NCBI GenBank assembly: GCA_002685115.1
Contig: NYWQ01000030.1
Span: forward strand, 8,442-16,568
Direction of reading: 5' to 3'
Source of the DNA: Flavobacteriales bacterium
GTDB lineage: Bacteria; Bacteroidota; Bacteroidia; Flavobacteriales; UBA7430
DNA length: 8,127 nucleotides
The notes beneath the pieces were generated by a model, which saw only the letters and a program-made list of their open reading frames with translations, had not been told where the DNA came from and made no database searches. The position numbers were made by a program, and so were the translations under genes. Shown piece by piece: positions 1 through 6,767 of the stretch (positions are counted from its first letter, which is position 1; every line of letters starts with the position of its first letter).

Positions 1-47
1 TTCAACAAAAATAGTTAATTCGAATGAATTCAAAACTTTTGTTGGAA
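1..47 (-). terminator. possible weak terminator/composite hairpin after the efflux operon
   Basis: Just past the stop codon of the RND gene, CAACAAAA (3-10) is complementary to TTTTGTTG (37-44), giving an 8-bp stem. Inside it AATTC (17-21) pairs with GAATT (26-30) around a 4-nt loop. Read on the minus strand, the distal arm is U-rich (UUUUGUUGAA), which would suit a factor-independent terminator. The stem is AT-rich and weak, and the window ends before any following U-tract can be seen. The call is inference from structure and position. Confidence 0.35.
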
Positions 48-49
48 CT

Positions 50-3000
50 TTATGAAATTATTTTTAGAACTTTATTATTTACTCTATCTGCCAGAAGATA
101 CATTACTGGTACAATTATTAAGGTTAAGAATGTAGCAAAGGTTAACCCAAAAATAACAGTCCAAGCCATTGGACCCCAAAAAGTAGCATTGTCTCCTCCA
201 AAGAAAATTTGTGCATCTAATTCGGTCAGTAATGTATAGAAATTAATATTCATTCCTGTAGCCATTGGTAAGAGACCTAAAATAGTTGTAATTGCTGTAA
301 GCAAAACAGGTCTTAAACGTTTTTGTCCACCTTCTTCAATACATTTCATAGCTAGATGAGTTTCAAGTGGTGTGTCTTGTTCAAGTTGCAACTCTTTTCG
401 TTTTCGAGCTTTCAAAAGATCAATATAATCAATGAGCACAATTGCATTGTTTACAACAATACCTGCTAAAGAAACGATTCCGATTCCAGTCATTATAATA
501 ACAAAATCCATGTTAAATAATGCCAACCCAAAAAACACTCCAATGGTACTAAATACTACGGTTAAAATAATTATAATTGGTTTTATTGCTGAGTTAAATT
601 GACTTACAAGAATTAAAGTAATTAATGCGATTGCAATAAGTAAAGCCTTAGATAAGAATGCTGTTGTTTGTTCTTGTTCTTGTTGTTTTCCTGTAAACTG
701 TAACTCATATCCAGGAGGGAGTTCTTTATCTGCTAATAACTGCTTTAATTGATCGTTAATTAAGTTTTCATTATAGCCTTCCAATATATTAGAGAAAATA
801 GTTACTTGACGTTTCATGTCTTTCCTATTTACCGATCCAAAAGTATTGTTGTAAGAATAATTCGCAATTGTAGCTATTGGAATTTGTTTAATTTGACCAT
901 TAGATTGAGATCTAAAGGTGATTCTTTGATTCATTAAGGCTGGAACACTAAAACGGTATGAATCGTCTAAGCGTAAAATGATTGGATATTCATCTTCTCC
1001 ATCCTTGAATTTAGAGATTTCTTTTCCAAACAAAGCTGTTCGTATGGTACTTGCAACTTGAGCTGTAGAAACGCCTAATCTTCTTGCTTGATCTCGGTCT
1101 ATAGTTACGAGCAATTCTGGTTTGCTTAACTCCAAGTCTACTTTAAGTTTTTCTATACCCTCAATAGCGGCATCTTCAATACTACTTTTAATCTCATCCG
1201 AAATTGTCAATAGTTTCTCAAAATCTTCTCCTCTAATTTCTATGTTTATGGGTTTACCCATGGGAGGGCCATCTCTATTTTTATCGACACTAATATCTAC
1301 ACCTGGAATTTTTAATAAATCTGAGCTAATCATTTTCATGATTTCTCCTGTACTTATTCCTTTTCTGTACTCATACTCTTTAAAGTTGATGGTTATTCTA
1401 GCCTTGTTAGGTGTTATTCCTTTTCCTCCACCTATTTCATTTGGATCTGTCGTTCCAGCACCAACATTTGTCATAACAGATGAAACAGCTTCATTGTAAG
1501 GTGTCAGTATGGCGAATATTTCATTTTCTACTTGTTTGGCAATTGAATCTGTAACTGAGATGTCACTTCCTATAGGGAGTTCTACAAATACATTTACGTA
1601 TTTGGGCTCATTTACAGGAAACATCTCCACTCTTGGAGATTTAAAGATGAAAAATACAATAGATGAAATTAATAAAACAGCAGTAAAGCCTAAAAGTAGT
1701 AGTGGTTTGTAACCGTTAAGTGCCCACTTTAGTAGATTTGCATAAAATTGTTCAAATCGTACAAGCAAACTGTCTTGAAACCAATATGAAATTGGGCTTA
1801 AAACAAAACTATTAAGTAGCGTAAGTAGGGCAAATGTAAGTAGTAGGGAACCCATAAATATGTTGCCTGAGATATAGAATAATGCAGCAATAATTAAAAG
1901 TACAGTAGTGATTTTAGCTACTTTACTAAAATTAACTTTGTCGCGGTTGTCTTTTAGTATAAAAGTGGATGCTACAACTGGGTTAATAACCAAAGCTACA
2001 AAAAGGGAAGAGCCCAAAACAATAATTAATGTTGTGGGAATGTAGCCCATAAATTCCCCCATCATATCATCCCAAAATAATAACGGAAAAAAAGCAGCTA
2101 GAGTAGTAGCGGTAGAAGAGATAATTGGTACGGCAATCTCTCCAACACCTTTTTTAGCAGCTTCTAATTTGCTCAAGCCCTCTTCATTGTACAAACGGTG
2201 AATGTTTTCAATTACTACAATAGCATTGTCAACCAACATTCCTAGGGCAAGTATGAGTGCAAAAAGAACAATCATATTCATGGTAGTACCCATGGCGCCC
2301 AAAATGACAAAACTAATAAACATAGACAATGGAATTGCCAAACCAACAAAAATCGCATTTCTTAACCCTAAGAAAAATAGCAATACTAAAATGACTAATA
2401 TTACGCCGAAAATAATGCTGTTTTCAAGATTTTCTAATTGCTTACGTGTTTGTTCAGACTGATCATTCGTAATTGAAATTTCAAGAGTACTTGGAATGAT
2501 TTGAGAAGCCTTAGCCGTCTCTAATAGCTGCATTATTTGGTCGGTAGCTTCTAATAAGTTTTCGCCACTCTTTTTTACTATGTTTAAGGATACTACTGGT
2601 TTTTTGTTTAATCGAGCATAACTTTTTCGTTCTTCGTAGCCGTCTATAACCTCAGCAATGTCTTTTAGATAAACAACATTTCCCTGCTCACTTTTAACGA
2701 TAATGTTTTCAATTTCCGATGCTTTTTTGAATTCAGCATCTGTTCTTACCGATCGTCTAGATTTCCCGAGCAAAATATCTCCTCCAGCAATAGAGACGTT
2801 CTCTAGATTGATAGCATCTTCAATGTCTCTTAAACTAATCTCATTACTCTCCATTTTATGGAGGTCTGTTTTAATGGTGATTTCTCTGTTTAAAAGACCT
2901 GTTATTTCAACTTTAGAAATTTCGGTGAGCGATTCTATTTGATCTTGCAATTCTTCTGCATAAATTTTCAAATCATCCAAGCTAAAGTCTCCAGAGAGAT

Positions 3001-3448
3001 TGATGTTGAGAATCGGGAATTCAGAAAAGTCAATGTCCATAACCATTGGCTCAAGATCTAAATCGTTTGGCAAGTCGCTTTTTGCTTTGTCAACTGCATC
3101 TTTTACATCTTGTAATGCAATTTTAACTTCTACGTCTGTATTAAACTCTACAATTATACTTGAGTTGTCTTGAACTGAATTAGAGGTTAGGTTTTTAATT
3201 CCTTTTACAGATTTAATTTGCTTTTCTATTGGTCTTGTGATCAAGTTTTCAATATCCGCCGGAGAGTTTCCAGGGTATACGGTTTGAACCATAATCGTTG
3301 GCATCACAATATCCGGAAAAAGTGATTTTGGCATGTCGTTGTAGGAGTACAAGCCAAATAGCGTAAGTAGTACCGTTAAAATAAAAACGGATGTTTTATT
3401 TTTCAGTGACAAGTTTGTAAGTCCAAAACTTCTTGTTTTATGCTCCAT
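50..3448 (-). CDS. RND-family efflux transporter, inner-membrane permease (AcrB/HAE-like)
   Basis: Proton-driven inner-membrane pump of a tripartite efflux system, expected to act as a trimer with the adaptor and TolC-type channel encoded just upstream. About 1132 residues, slightly longer than AcrB (1049). Visible order: TM1 (about 19-36), first large periplasmic porter loop (about 37-340), TM2-TM6 (about 343-495), TM7 (about 580-602), second porter loop (about 603-930), TM8-TM12 (about 932-1118). TM4 carries GMLVDNAIVVIEN (about 402-414): the Asp matching AcrB D407 is kept, while the D408 position is Asn. TM10 carries GIVVNNAIVLIDY, with Asn where AcrB has Lys940. Between TM6 and TM7 are two additional hydrophobic stretches (about 511-528 and 530-552), and the TM11-TM12 loop is enlarged (about 1065-1093). 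The ATG lies 4 nt after the adaptor's stop and is followed directly by a normal RND N-terminus. Substrate cannot be told from sequence; drugs, bile-like compounds or lipids are possible. The heavy-metal CzcA/CusA group is less likely because their TM4 signature differs. Confidence 0.95.
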   Translation of the reverse strand: MEHKTRSFGLTNLSLKNKTSVFILTVLLTLFGLYSYNDMPKSLFPDIVMPTIMVQTVYPGNSPADIENLITRPIEKQIKSVKGIKNLTSNSVQDNSSIIVEFNTDVEVKIALQDVKDAVDKAKSDLPNDLDLEPMVMDIDFSEFPILNINLSGDFSLDDLKIYAEELQDQIESLTEISKVEITGLLNREITIKTDLHKMESNEISLRDIEDAINLENVSIAGGDILLGKSRRSVRTDAEFKKASEIENIIVKSEQGNVVYLKDIAEVIDGYEERKSYARLNKKPVVSLNIVKKSGENLLEATDQIMQLLETAKASQIIPSTLEISITNDQSEQTRKQLENLENSIIFGVILVILVLLFFLGLRNAIFVGLAIPLSMFISFVILGAMGTTMNMIVLFALILALGMLVDNAIVVIENIHRLYNEEGLSKLEAAKKGVGEIAVPIISSTATTLAAFFPLLFWDDMMGEFMGYIPTTLIIVLGSSLFVALVINPVVASTFILKDNRDKVNFSKVAKITTVLLIIAALFYISGNIFMGSLLLTFALLTLLNSFVLSPISYWFQDSLLVRFEQFYANLLKWALNGYKPLLLLGFTAVLLISSIVFFIFKSPRVEMFPVNEPKYVNVFVELPIGSDISVTDSIAKQVENEIFAILTPYNEAVSSVMTNVGAGTTDPNEIGGGKGITPNKARITINFKEYEYRKGISTGEIMKMISSDLLKIPGVDISVDKNRDGPPMGKPINIEIRGEDFEKLLTISDEIKSSIEDAAIEGIEKLKVDLELSKPELLVTIDRDQARRLGVSTAQVASTIRTALFGKEISKFKDGEDEYPIILRLDDSYRFSVPALMNQRITFRSQSNGQIKQIPIATIANYSYNNTFGSVNRKDMKRQVTIFSNILEGYNENLINDQLKQLLADKELPPGYELQFTGKQQEQEQTTAFLSKALLIAIALITLILVSQFNSAIKPIIIILTVVFSTIGVFFGLALFNMDFVIIMTGIGIVSLAGIVVNNAIVLIDYIDLLKARKRKELQLEQDTPLETHLAMKCIEEGGQKRLRPVLLTAITTILGLLPMATGMNINFYTLLTELDAQIFFGGDNATFWGPMAWTVIFGLTFATFLTLIIVPVMYLLADRVNNKVLKIIS

Positions 3449-3452
3449 AATC

Positions 3453-4574
3453 TTACTTCTTTAGCTCTAATTTACCTCCACTTACTACCTCGTTGTAGCC
3501 CTCTACAATTATAACGTCTCCAAGATTTAATCCGTCTAATATCATGGACTGATCAGAATGAGATAGCCCAAGACTTACGTAGGTCTTTTCAGCAATTCCA
3601 TTTTTTGCTACAAAAACATAATCACCTCTCATGTCTTTTTTTACTATTTGAGACGGAACAACCATAGCGTTTGCAGAGCTAAAGTCTCTAATTTCTAAAG
3701 ATGCTACAGCATTTGGTTTAAGGATGCCACTCGAATTATTGAGTTTAATTTTTACTTTAAAAGTTCTGTTGTCCGGATTTATTACCTGTCCTATAAAGTC
3801 AAGTTTGGCATTTTTTGATGTACCCAAAGATTTAAAATTGATCGCAACAGGGGTGTTTTTCTTTAAAATATTGGCATATTTTTCAGCAATATCTGCTTCT
3901 ATAATTACCTCCTCAGCGTTCACTATTCTAAAAACAGGACTTCCAGGTCGGGTTAATTCTCCTGGATTAACGTAAACCTCTTCCAAAGTTCCACTTATAG
4001 GCGCTGTTATGTTTAATTTTTGCAATTGTGCTTTTGCTGCAGCTAATTTATTCTCTAATGATAAGTATTGATTTTTAATTTGAAGAAATTGCAATTCAGA
4101 TCCAATCTGTTGTTCCCACAAGCTTTTCTGTCTTTCAAATGTTGTTTTTGCTAATTCCCATGCTAGTTCAAGCTCTTCAACATTGTTTTGCATTATCTCA
4201 GCATCAATTGCAATAATGGTTGTTTTGGCACTAACCCAGTCTCCTTCTTTTGCTAAAACATTGTTTACTAAGCCACCCATTTCCGAACTAACCATTACAT
4301 TTTGTTTAGAAACCACAGTTCCTGCTTGCGCGATGTAATGCTCAAATTTCTCACCCATTAGCGTTTTAACACGTACCGGTATTTTACGAACTTTTTTAAC
4401 CTTACCAGAAGCGTTCAATTCCTTTTCTAGGTCTTTTATAGATCCTTTTAAACTGATCAATTCTGATTTTAATGTTTTTAATTTAGTTTGTTTTGCCGCT
4501 ATACTTTCAACTTTATTGTCGCATGAAGTGAATACGATGGCTGCTGTGTAAAATAAGATAATTAGTTTTTTCAT
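3453..4574 (-). CDS. RND efflux periplasmic adaptor (HlyD/AcrA-like membrane fusion protein), lipoprotein
   Basis: Links the inner-membrane RND pump to the outer-membrane channel. 373 residues. The N-terminus MKKLIILFYTAAIVFTSC gives a lipoprotein signal with the lipidated Cys at 18. An extra charged heptad-rich segment (about 27-56), likely a short coiled coil, precedes the standard adaptor body. The split biotinyl/lipoyl domain is seen at about 91-125 (VSSEMGGLVNNVLAKEGDWV) and 187-219 (ITAPISGTLEEVYVNPGELT), separated by the alpha-hairpin (about 128-186). A beta-barrel domain (about 220-297) and a membrane-proximal domain (about 300-373, containing VVPSQIV and GLNLGDVIIVEG) follow. The gene begins 2 nt after the channel gene's stop and ends 4 nt before the permease ATG, so it is the middle gene of the pump operon. 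The family assignment is firm; substrate is unknown. Confidence 0.95.
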   Translation of the reverse strand: MKKLIILFYTAAIVFTSCDNKVESIAAKQTKLKTLKSELISLKGSIKDLEKELNASGKVKKVRKIPVRVKTLMGEKFEHYIAQAGTVVSKQNVMVSSEMGGLVNNVLAKEGDWVSAKTTIIAIDAEIMQNNVEELELAWELAKTTFERQKSLWEQQIGSELQFLQIKNQYLSLENKLAAAKAQLQKLNITAPISGTLEEVYVNPGELTRPGSPVFRIVNAEEVIIEADIAEKYANILKKNTPVAINFKSLGTSKNAKLDFIGQVINPDNRTFKVKIKLNNSSGILKPNAVASLEIRDFSSANAMVVPSQIVKKDMRGDYVFVAKNGIAEKTYVSLGLSHSDQSMILDGLNLGDVIIVEGYNEVVSGGKLELKK

Positions 4575-4576
4575 TT

Positions 4577-5902
4577 TTATTTTCCTAACGAACGTTGGTA
4601 GTTCAAGTTTTTAATTAAAAGGGTATAAATGTTTTTGGAGAAATTTGTGTTTGCGTTTAAGTACTCTGTTCCTACTTGAGATAATTCTAGGCTACTTATC
4701 AATCCTTCTCTATACTTAGCTAATGTCTTTTCGTATATTTTTTTTGATAACACTAAATTAGTCTCCTGGTGTTCGTAATTACTCACCGAATTTATAAATT
4801 CACTTTGCGCTGATAAGTGCGCTAATTGAAGGCTTTCTTCTGTTTGATTTTTAGTGTTTTTTGCTTGCTCCCAAACCAAACGCGCTTTTTGGATCCTAGC
4901 CGAACCACCAAGTCCATCAAAAATTGGAATGCTCACTTTTACACCTACTAGTTGACTAGGGTACCAGTTTGATCCAGTATCAAAAGCGGTAAATTCATTC
5001 CCCATTGATGATGTATTTACGGATCCAAATGCAGCTATGGTAGGCAATTTGTCTGTCTGATATCTTCTAAGATCGAGTTTTTTTAATTCGGCATTCATCA
5101 CCGCCATCTTGTATTCTATTCTTTTTTTAACATTTGCTTCTTCAATTTTAAAGGAAATACTCGAGTTTAATAATTGCGGTAAACTATCTGTTAGTTGTAT
5201 GTTTTCTTCTAGTTTAACTCCAAGTATTAATTTTAAATATGCCTCAGAGAGCTCAGCTCTTTGTCTCATATTCGCATACTGCATTTTCATGTTTGAAAGA
5301 GCCAGTTCCATTCTATCTACTTCTAGGTCTTCCACAAAACCGGCTTCGTGTTTTGCTTTTATTTCTGTTACAATTGTATTATGTGTTTCTACAAGTGCCT
5401 CTAAGAAATCTCTATTCTCTTTTGTAATTAAAACATTGTAATACGCTACAGCTATACTGTCTTGAATTTGGTTTTCAGTGAAGTCTTTTCGCATTCTAGA
5501 AAATGCCATGAATGATTTGGCTGCTTTTAAGCCCACCAAATAACTACCATTAAAGAGGAGTTGGCTCGCCGTTATGGAAGCTGAAGTAGTAAGTGGAAGT
5601 CCAAATTGTAATTCTATAAATTCATTTGAAGGATCTCCTCCAAAAGACTCGCTAGGAACTAAAGTTGTAGGAACGGTTAAAAACTTTTGCCATTGGCCCT
5701 CTGCATTTATTTGAGGCAATCCTGTTGCAATTGTTTCTTTCATTTGCTTGGAGGCAATACCCACTTCCAAAAGTGCGTTTTTCACCTCATAGTTGTTTTG
5801 TAAACCGAATTGTTGAGCTTCTTCAACAGAAAAAGTATGTTGTGCATGTAAGCCAATACTAAACAGTAAGCAAATGCATCTTACACTAATTTTTTCAATC
5901 AT
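4577..5902 (-). CDS. TolC-family outer-membrane efflux channel protein
   Basis: Outer-membrane exit duct of the efflux pump. 441 residues, normal for the family. A Sec signal peptide is visible at 1-20 (hydrophobic stretch, likely cleaved at HA-Q). The family's internal duplication can be seen: SITASQLLFNGSYLVGLKAA (109-128) matches VKVSIPIFDGLGGSARIQKA (321-340), marking the beta-strand entry of each half, and the helical stretches around KHEAGFVEDLEVDRMEL (184-200) and KYREGLISSLELSQVGTEYL (396-415) also match. Two Cys in the signal peptide (9 and 11) are not in a lipobox. The start codon overlaps the end of the regulator gene by 8 nt (ATGATTGA contains the ATG and the regulator's TGA), suggesting translational coupling. 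The next gene, the adaptor, starts 2 nt after this stop. Confidence 0.94.
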   Translation of the reverse strand: MIEKISVRCICLLFSIGLHAQHTFSVEEAQQFGLQNNYEVKNALLEVGIASKQMKETIATGLPQINAEGQWQKFLTVPTTLVPSESFGGDPSNEFIELQFGLPLTTSASITASQLLFNGSYLVGLKAAKSFMAFSRMRKDFTENQIQDSIAVAYYNVLITKENRDFLEALVETHNTIVTEIKAKHEAGFVEDLEVDRMELALSNMKMQYANMRQRAELSEAYLKLILGVKLEENIQLTDSLPQLLNSSISFKIEEANVKKRIEYKMAVMNAELKKLDLRRYQTDKLPTIAAFGSVNTSSMGNEFTAFDTGSNWYPSQLVGVKVSIPIFDGLGGSARIQKARLVWEQAKNTKNQTEESLQLAHLSAQSEFINSVSNYEHQETNLVLSKKIYEKTLAKYREGLISSLELSQVGTEYLNANTNFSKNIYTLLIKNLNYQRSLGK

Positions 5903-6500
5903 TTTTAAGTTTGTTTTCTAAGTAGGTTGTTCCTTTTTGAGTAGCAATACCCCGTATGTGATAAATTCTATTTTCCAGTAATAATTGTTTAAAATCGTAT
6001 TGAGTTAGCGGAAATATATCCTCATCTACTATTGCGTCTGCAGTATTGATAACAAGTTTTGCTATAATATGCTCTTTTACTTCTTTTCGGTAAACGCCTT
6101 GTGCCTTCCCATTTTTAATATTTTGGCTAATGCATGAAAAGAGATGCTTTTTTCTTATGTCAACTAAAATTGACCAAACTGATGGGTAAAGTTTTTTGAG
6201 ATTATTGATCAGTCTTGGAGGCCTATTTTTAAGTATTTGACATACGTGTTCATCAATATGAAACAATTCATCAATAGCATTCTCCTTTTTTTCTTGAATA
6301 CTGTTTATGGTATTCAGTATTTTACTTTGGTGGAGTTTAAATGCTTTTTCTACCAAGTCTCCTTTGTTGGATACATGTTGGTATAGCGTTTTTTTTGAAA
6401 TGCCTAACGAAATAGAAATGTCATCCATGTTAACACTTTTAACACCTTCGTTAAGAAATACATCTAGAGCACCTTTAATAATGCGATCAAATTTTTCCAT
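5895..6500 (-). CDS. TetR/AcrR-family transcriptional regulator, first gene of the efflux operon
   Basis: Probable local repressor of the pump operon. 201 residues, usual for the family. The N-terminal DNA-binding domain spans about 3-48: FDRIIKGALDVFLNEGVKSV (helix 1), MDDISISLGIS (helix 2 and turn) and KKTLYQHVSNKGDLV (recognition helix and the conserved K-G-L exit of TetR domains). The C-terminal ligand-binding region (about 50-201) is helical, includes NRPPRLINNLKKLYPSVW (92-109) and is too divergent to name an inducer. It is the promoter-proximal gene, and its last 8 nt overlap the channel gene, so it is expected to control its own synthesis along with the pump. The predicted -7 element lies only 7 nt before the ATG, so the transcript would have little or no leader; the absence of another in-frame ATG upstream within the transcript supports this start. 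Whether it represses or activates is not shown by the sequence. Confidence 0.93.
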   Translation of the reverse strand: MEKFDRIIKGALDVFLNEGVKSVNMDDISISLGISKKTLYQHVSNKGDLVEKAFKLHQSKILNTINSIQEKKENAIDELFHIDEHVCQILKNRPPRLINNLKKLYPSVWSILVDIRKKHLFSCISQNIKNGKAQGVYRKEVKEHIIAKLVINTADAIVDEDIFPLTQYDFKQLLLENRIYHIRGIATQKGTTYLENKLKND

Positions 6501-6507
6501 AGCAATG

Positions 6508-6538
6508 CAAATTTAACTCATAAAAACAAAAGAAACAA
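6508..6538 (-). promoter_or_regulatory. Bacteroidota-type promoter of the efflux operon
   Basis: Read on the minus strand, TTG (6538-6536) is followed after exactly 20 nt by TAAATTTG (6515-6508), a full match to the Bacteroidota -7 consensus TAnnTTTG with the usual spacing from the -33 TTG. The predicted start of transcription is near 6502-6505, only a few nucleotides from the regulator's ATG at 6500, so the mRNA would be leaderless or nearly so. The consensus is established for this phylum; the exact start is inferred. Confidence 0.75.
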
Positions 6539-6558
6539 TAATTGGGTATAAATGTTTC
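6532..6558. promoter_or_regulatory. candidate TetR-family operator (imperfect inverted repeat)
   Basis: GAAACA (6532-6537) and TGTTTC (6553-6558) are perfect inverted 6-mers, and three further positions inside pair symmetrically about 6545. The 27-bp span is in the size range bound by TetR/AcrR dimers, and the left arm covers the -33 element of the efflux promoter, where binding would block RNA polymerase. The assignment to the neighbouring regulator is inference, and short AT-rich repeats of this kind can arise by chance. Confidence 0.35.
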
Positions 6559-6624
6559 CTTTCAGTTGTATAATAGTTATCTCTCCTCAAAATAAGAATT
6601 TACCAAACCTCTTTAAAGGGAATT

Positions 6625-6655
6625 TTGTATAAGTATAATCGATAAAATATCTTTA
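6625..6655 (+). promoter_or_regulatory. weaker candidate upstream promoter for the DUF4856 gene
   Basis: TTG (6625-6627) is followed after 20 nt by TATCTTTA (6648-6655), a match to TAnnTTTG except for the last base. Spacing equals that of the two better promoters in this region. Predicted transcription would begin near 6659, at the left edge of the pseudo-palindrome. Less certain because the final G of the -7 element is missing and the region is AT-rich. Confidence 0.35.
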
Positions 6656-6658
6656 TTC

Positions 6659-6675
6659 TTATTCAGTCTAAATAA
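6659..6675. promoter_or_regulatory. 17-bp pseudo-palindrome, possible metal-regulator (Fur-like) site 1
   Basis: TTATTCAG-T-CTAAATAA is an inverted repeat with seven of eight symmetric pairs matching around a central T (6667). It contains most of the 12-bp direct repeat AGTCTAAATAAA (6665-6676), found again at 6737-6748. Its size, AT-richness and TCTAAATAA half-site are compatible with a Fur-superfamily operator, which would fit an imelysin locus. The regulator's identity is inference. Confidence 0.45.
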
Positions 6676-6676
6676 A
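6665..6676 (+). repeat. direct repeat copy 1 (AGTCTAAATAAA)
   Basis: First of two identical 12-mers on the plus strand between the divergent genes; the second starts 72 nt further on (6737). An exact 12-bp repeat within under 100 nt, both copies placed upstream of the same gene, suggests a shared protein-binding half-site more than chance, although low GC content raises the chance rate. Confidence 0.6.
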
Positions 6677-6689
6677 TAGCTTAAATTTA

Positions 6690-6720
6690 TTGTTCATTTA
6701 AAAATATATTTTTAATTTTG
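6690..6720 (+). promoter_or_regulatory. Bacteroidota-type promoter of the DUF4856/imelysin genes
   Basis: TTG (6690-6692) and TAATTTTG (6713-6720) match the -33 and -7 elements of Bacteroidota housekeeping promoters with a 20-nt spacer. The predicted transcription start is about 6724, giving a leader of roughly 44 nt. The leader is A-rich and has no Shine-Dalgarno sequence, as is usual in this phylum. The direct repeats lie on both sides of this promoter, about 50-65 nt upstream of and 14-25 nt downstream of the start. Confidence 0.7.
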
Positions 6721-6736
6721 CTCGCAGTTTAAAATA

Positions 6737-6748
6737 AGTCTAAATAAA
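6737..6748 (+). repeat. direct repeat copy 2 (AGTCTAAATAAA), possible operator site 2
   Basis: Second exact copy of the 12-mer, located in the predicted 5' leader of the DUF4856 gene. Unlike copy 1 its left side is only partly symmetric (the AG/CT core and a few further pairs match), so it looks like one strong half-site. A repressor bound here would lie just downstream of the transcription start. Confidence 0.5.
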
Positions 6749-6767
6749 AACACTAAAAAAGAAACCC

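Larger units (their letters stand above)
6501..6767. other. divergent intergenic control region
   Basis: This 267-nt AT-rich region separates the minus-strand efflux operon from the plus-strand DUF4856/imelysin genes, and no coding frame was recognised in it. Its left third holds the efflux promoter and an imperfect inverted repeat. Its right half holds one good and one weaker forward promoter and a repeated 12-bp element, the first copy within a pseudo-palindrome. The middle (about 6560-6620) shows nothing recognisable. Confidence 0.8.

Noticed and set aside
31..41. CAAAACTTTTG near-palindrome
   Set aside because: Short and AT-rich; part of the larger hairpin at the window edge, with no independent support as a binding site.
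24..239. Open frame of 71 codons on the plus strand at the left edge
   Set aside because: It lies almost wholly antisense to the 3' end of the RND gene, its product has no recognisable domain, and no promoter precedes it; other plus-strand frames inside the efflux genes were rejected for the same reason.
1815..1850. Repeated GTAAGTAG-like words, also seen near 3360
   Set aside because: They encode Leu-Leu-Thr-Leu-Leu type stretches in membrane segments of the same protein, so codon use and hydrophobic composition explain them.
5860..5902. Possible lipoprotein signal in the TolC-type protein because of two Cys near the N-terminus
   Set aside because: Cys9 and Cys11 lie before or within the hydrophobic core and not in a lipobox; a normal Sec cleavage site after HA at residue 20 fits better.
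6501..6767. Direct control of the DUF4856/imelysin genes by the neighbouring TetR-type regulator
   Set aside because: The candidate TetR operator sits at the efflux promoter, more than 130 nt from the nearest good forward promoter, and the repeated element near the forward promoters has a different sequence; divergent orientation alone is not enough.
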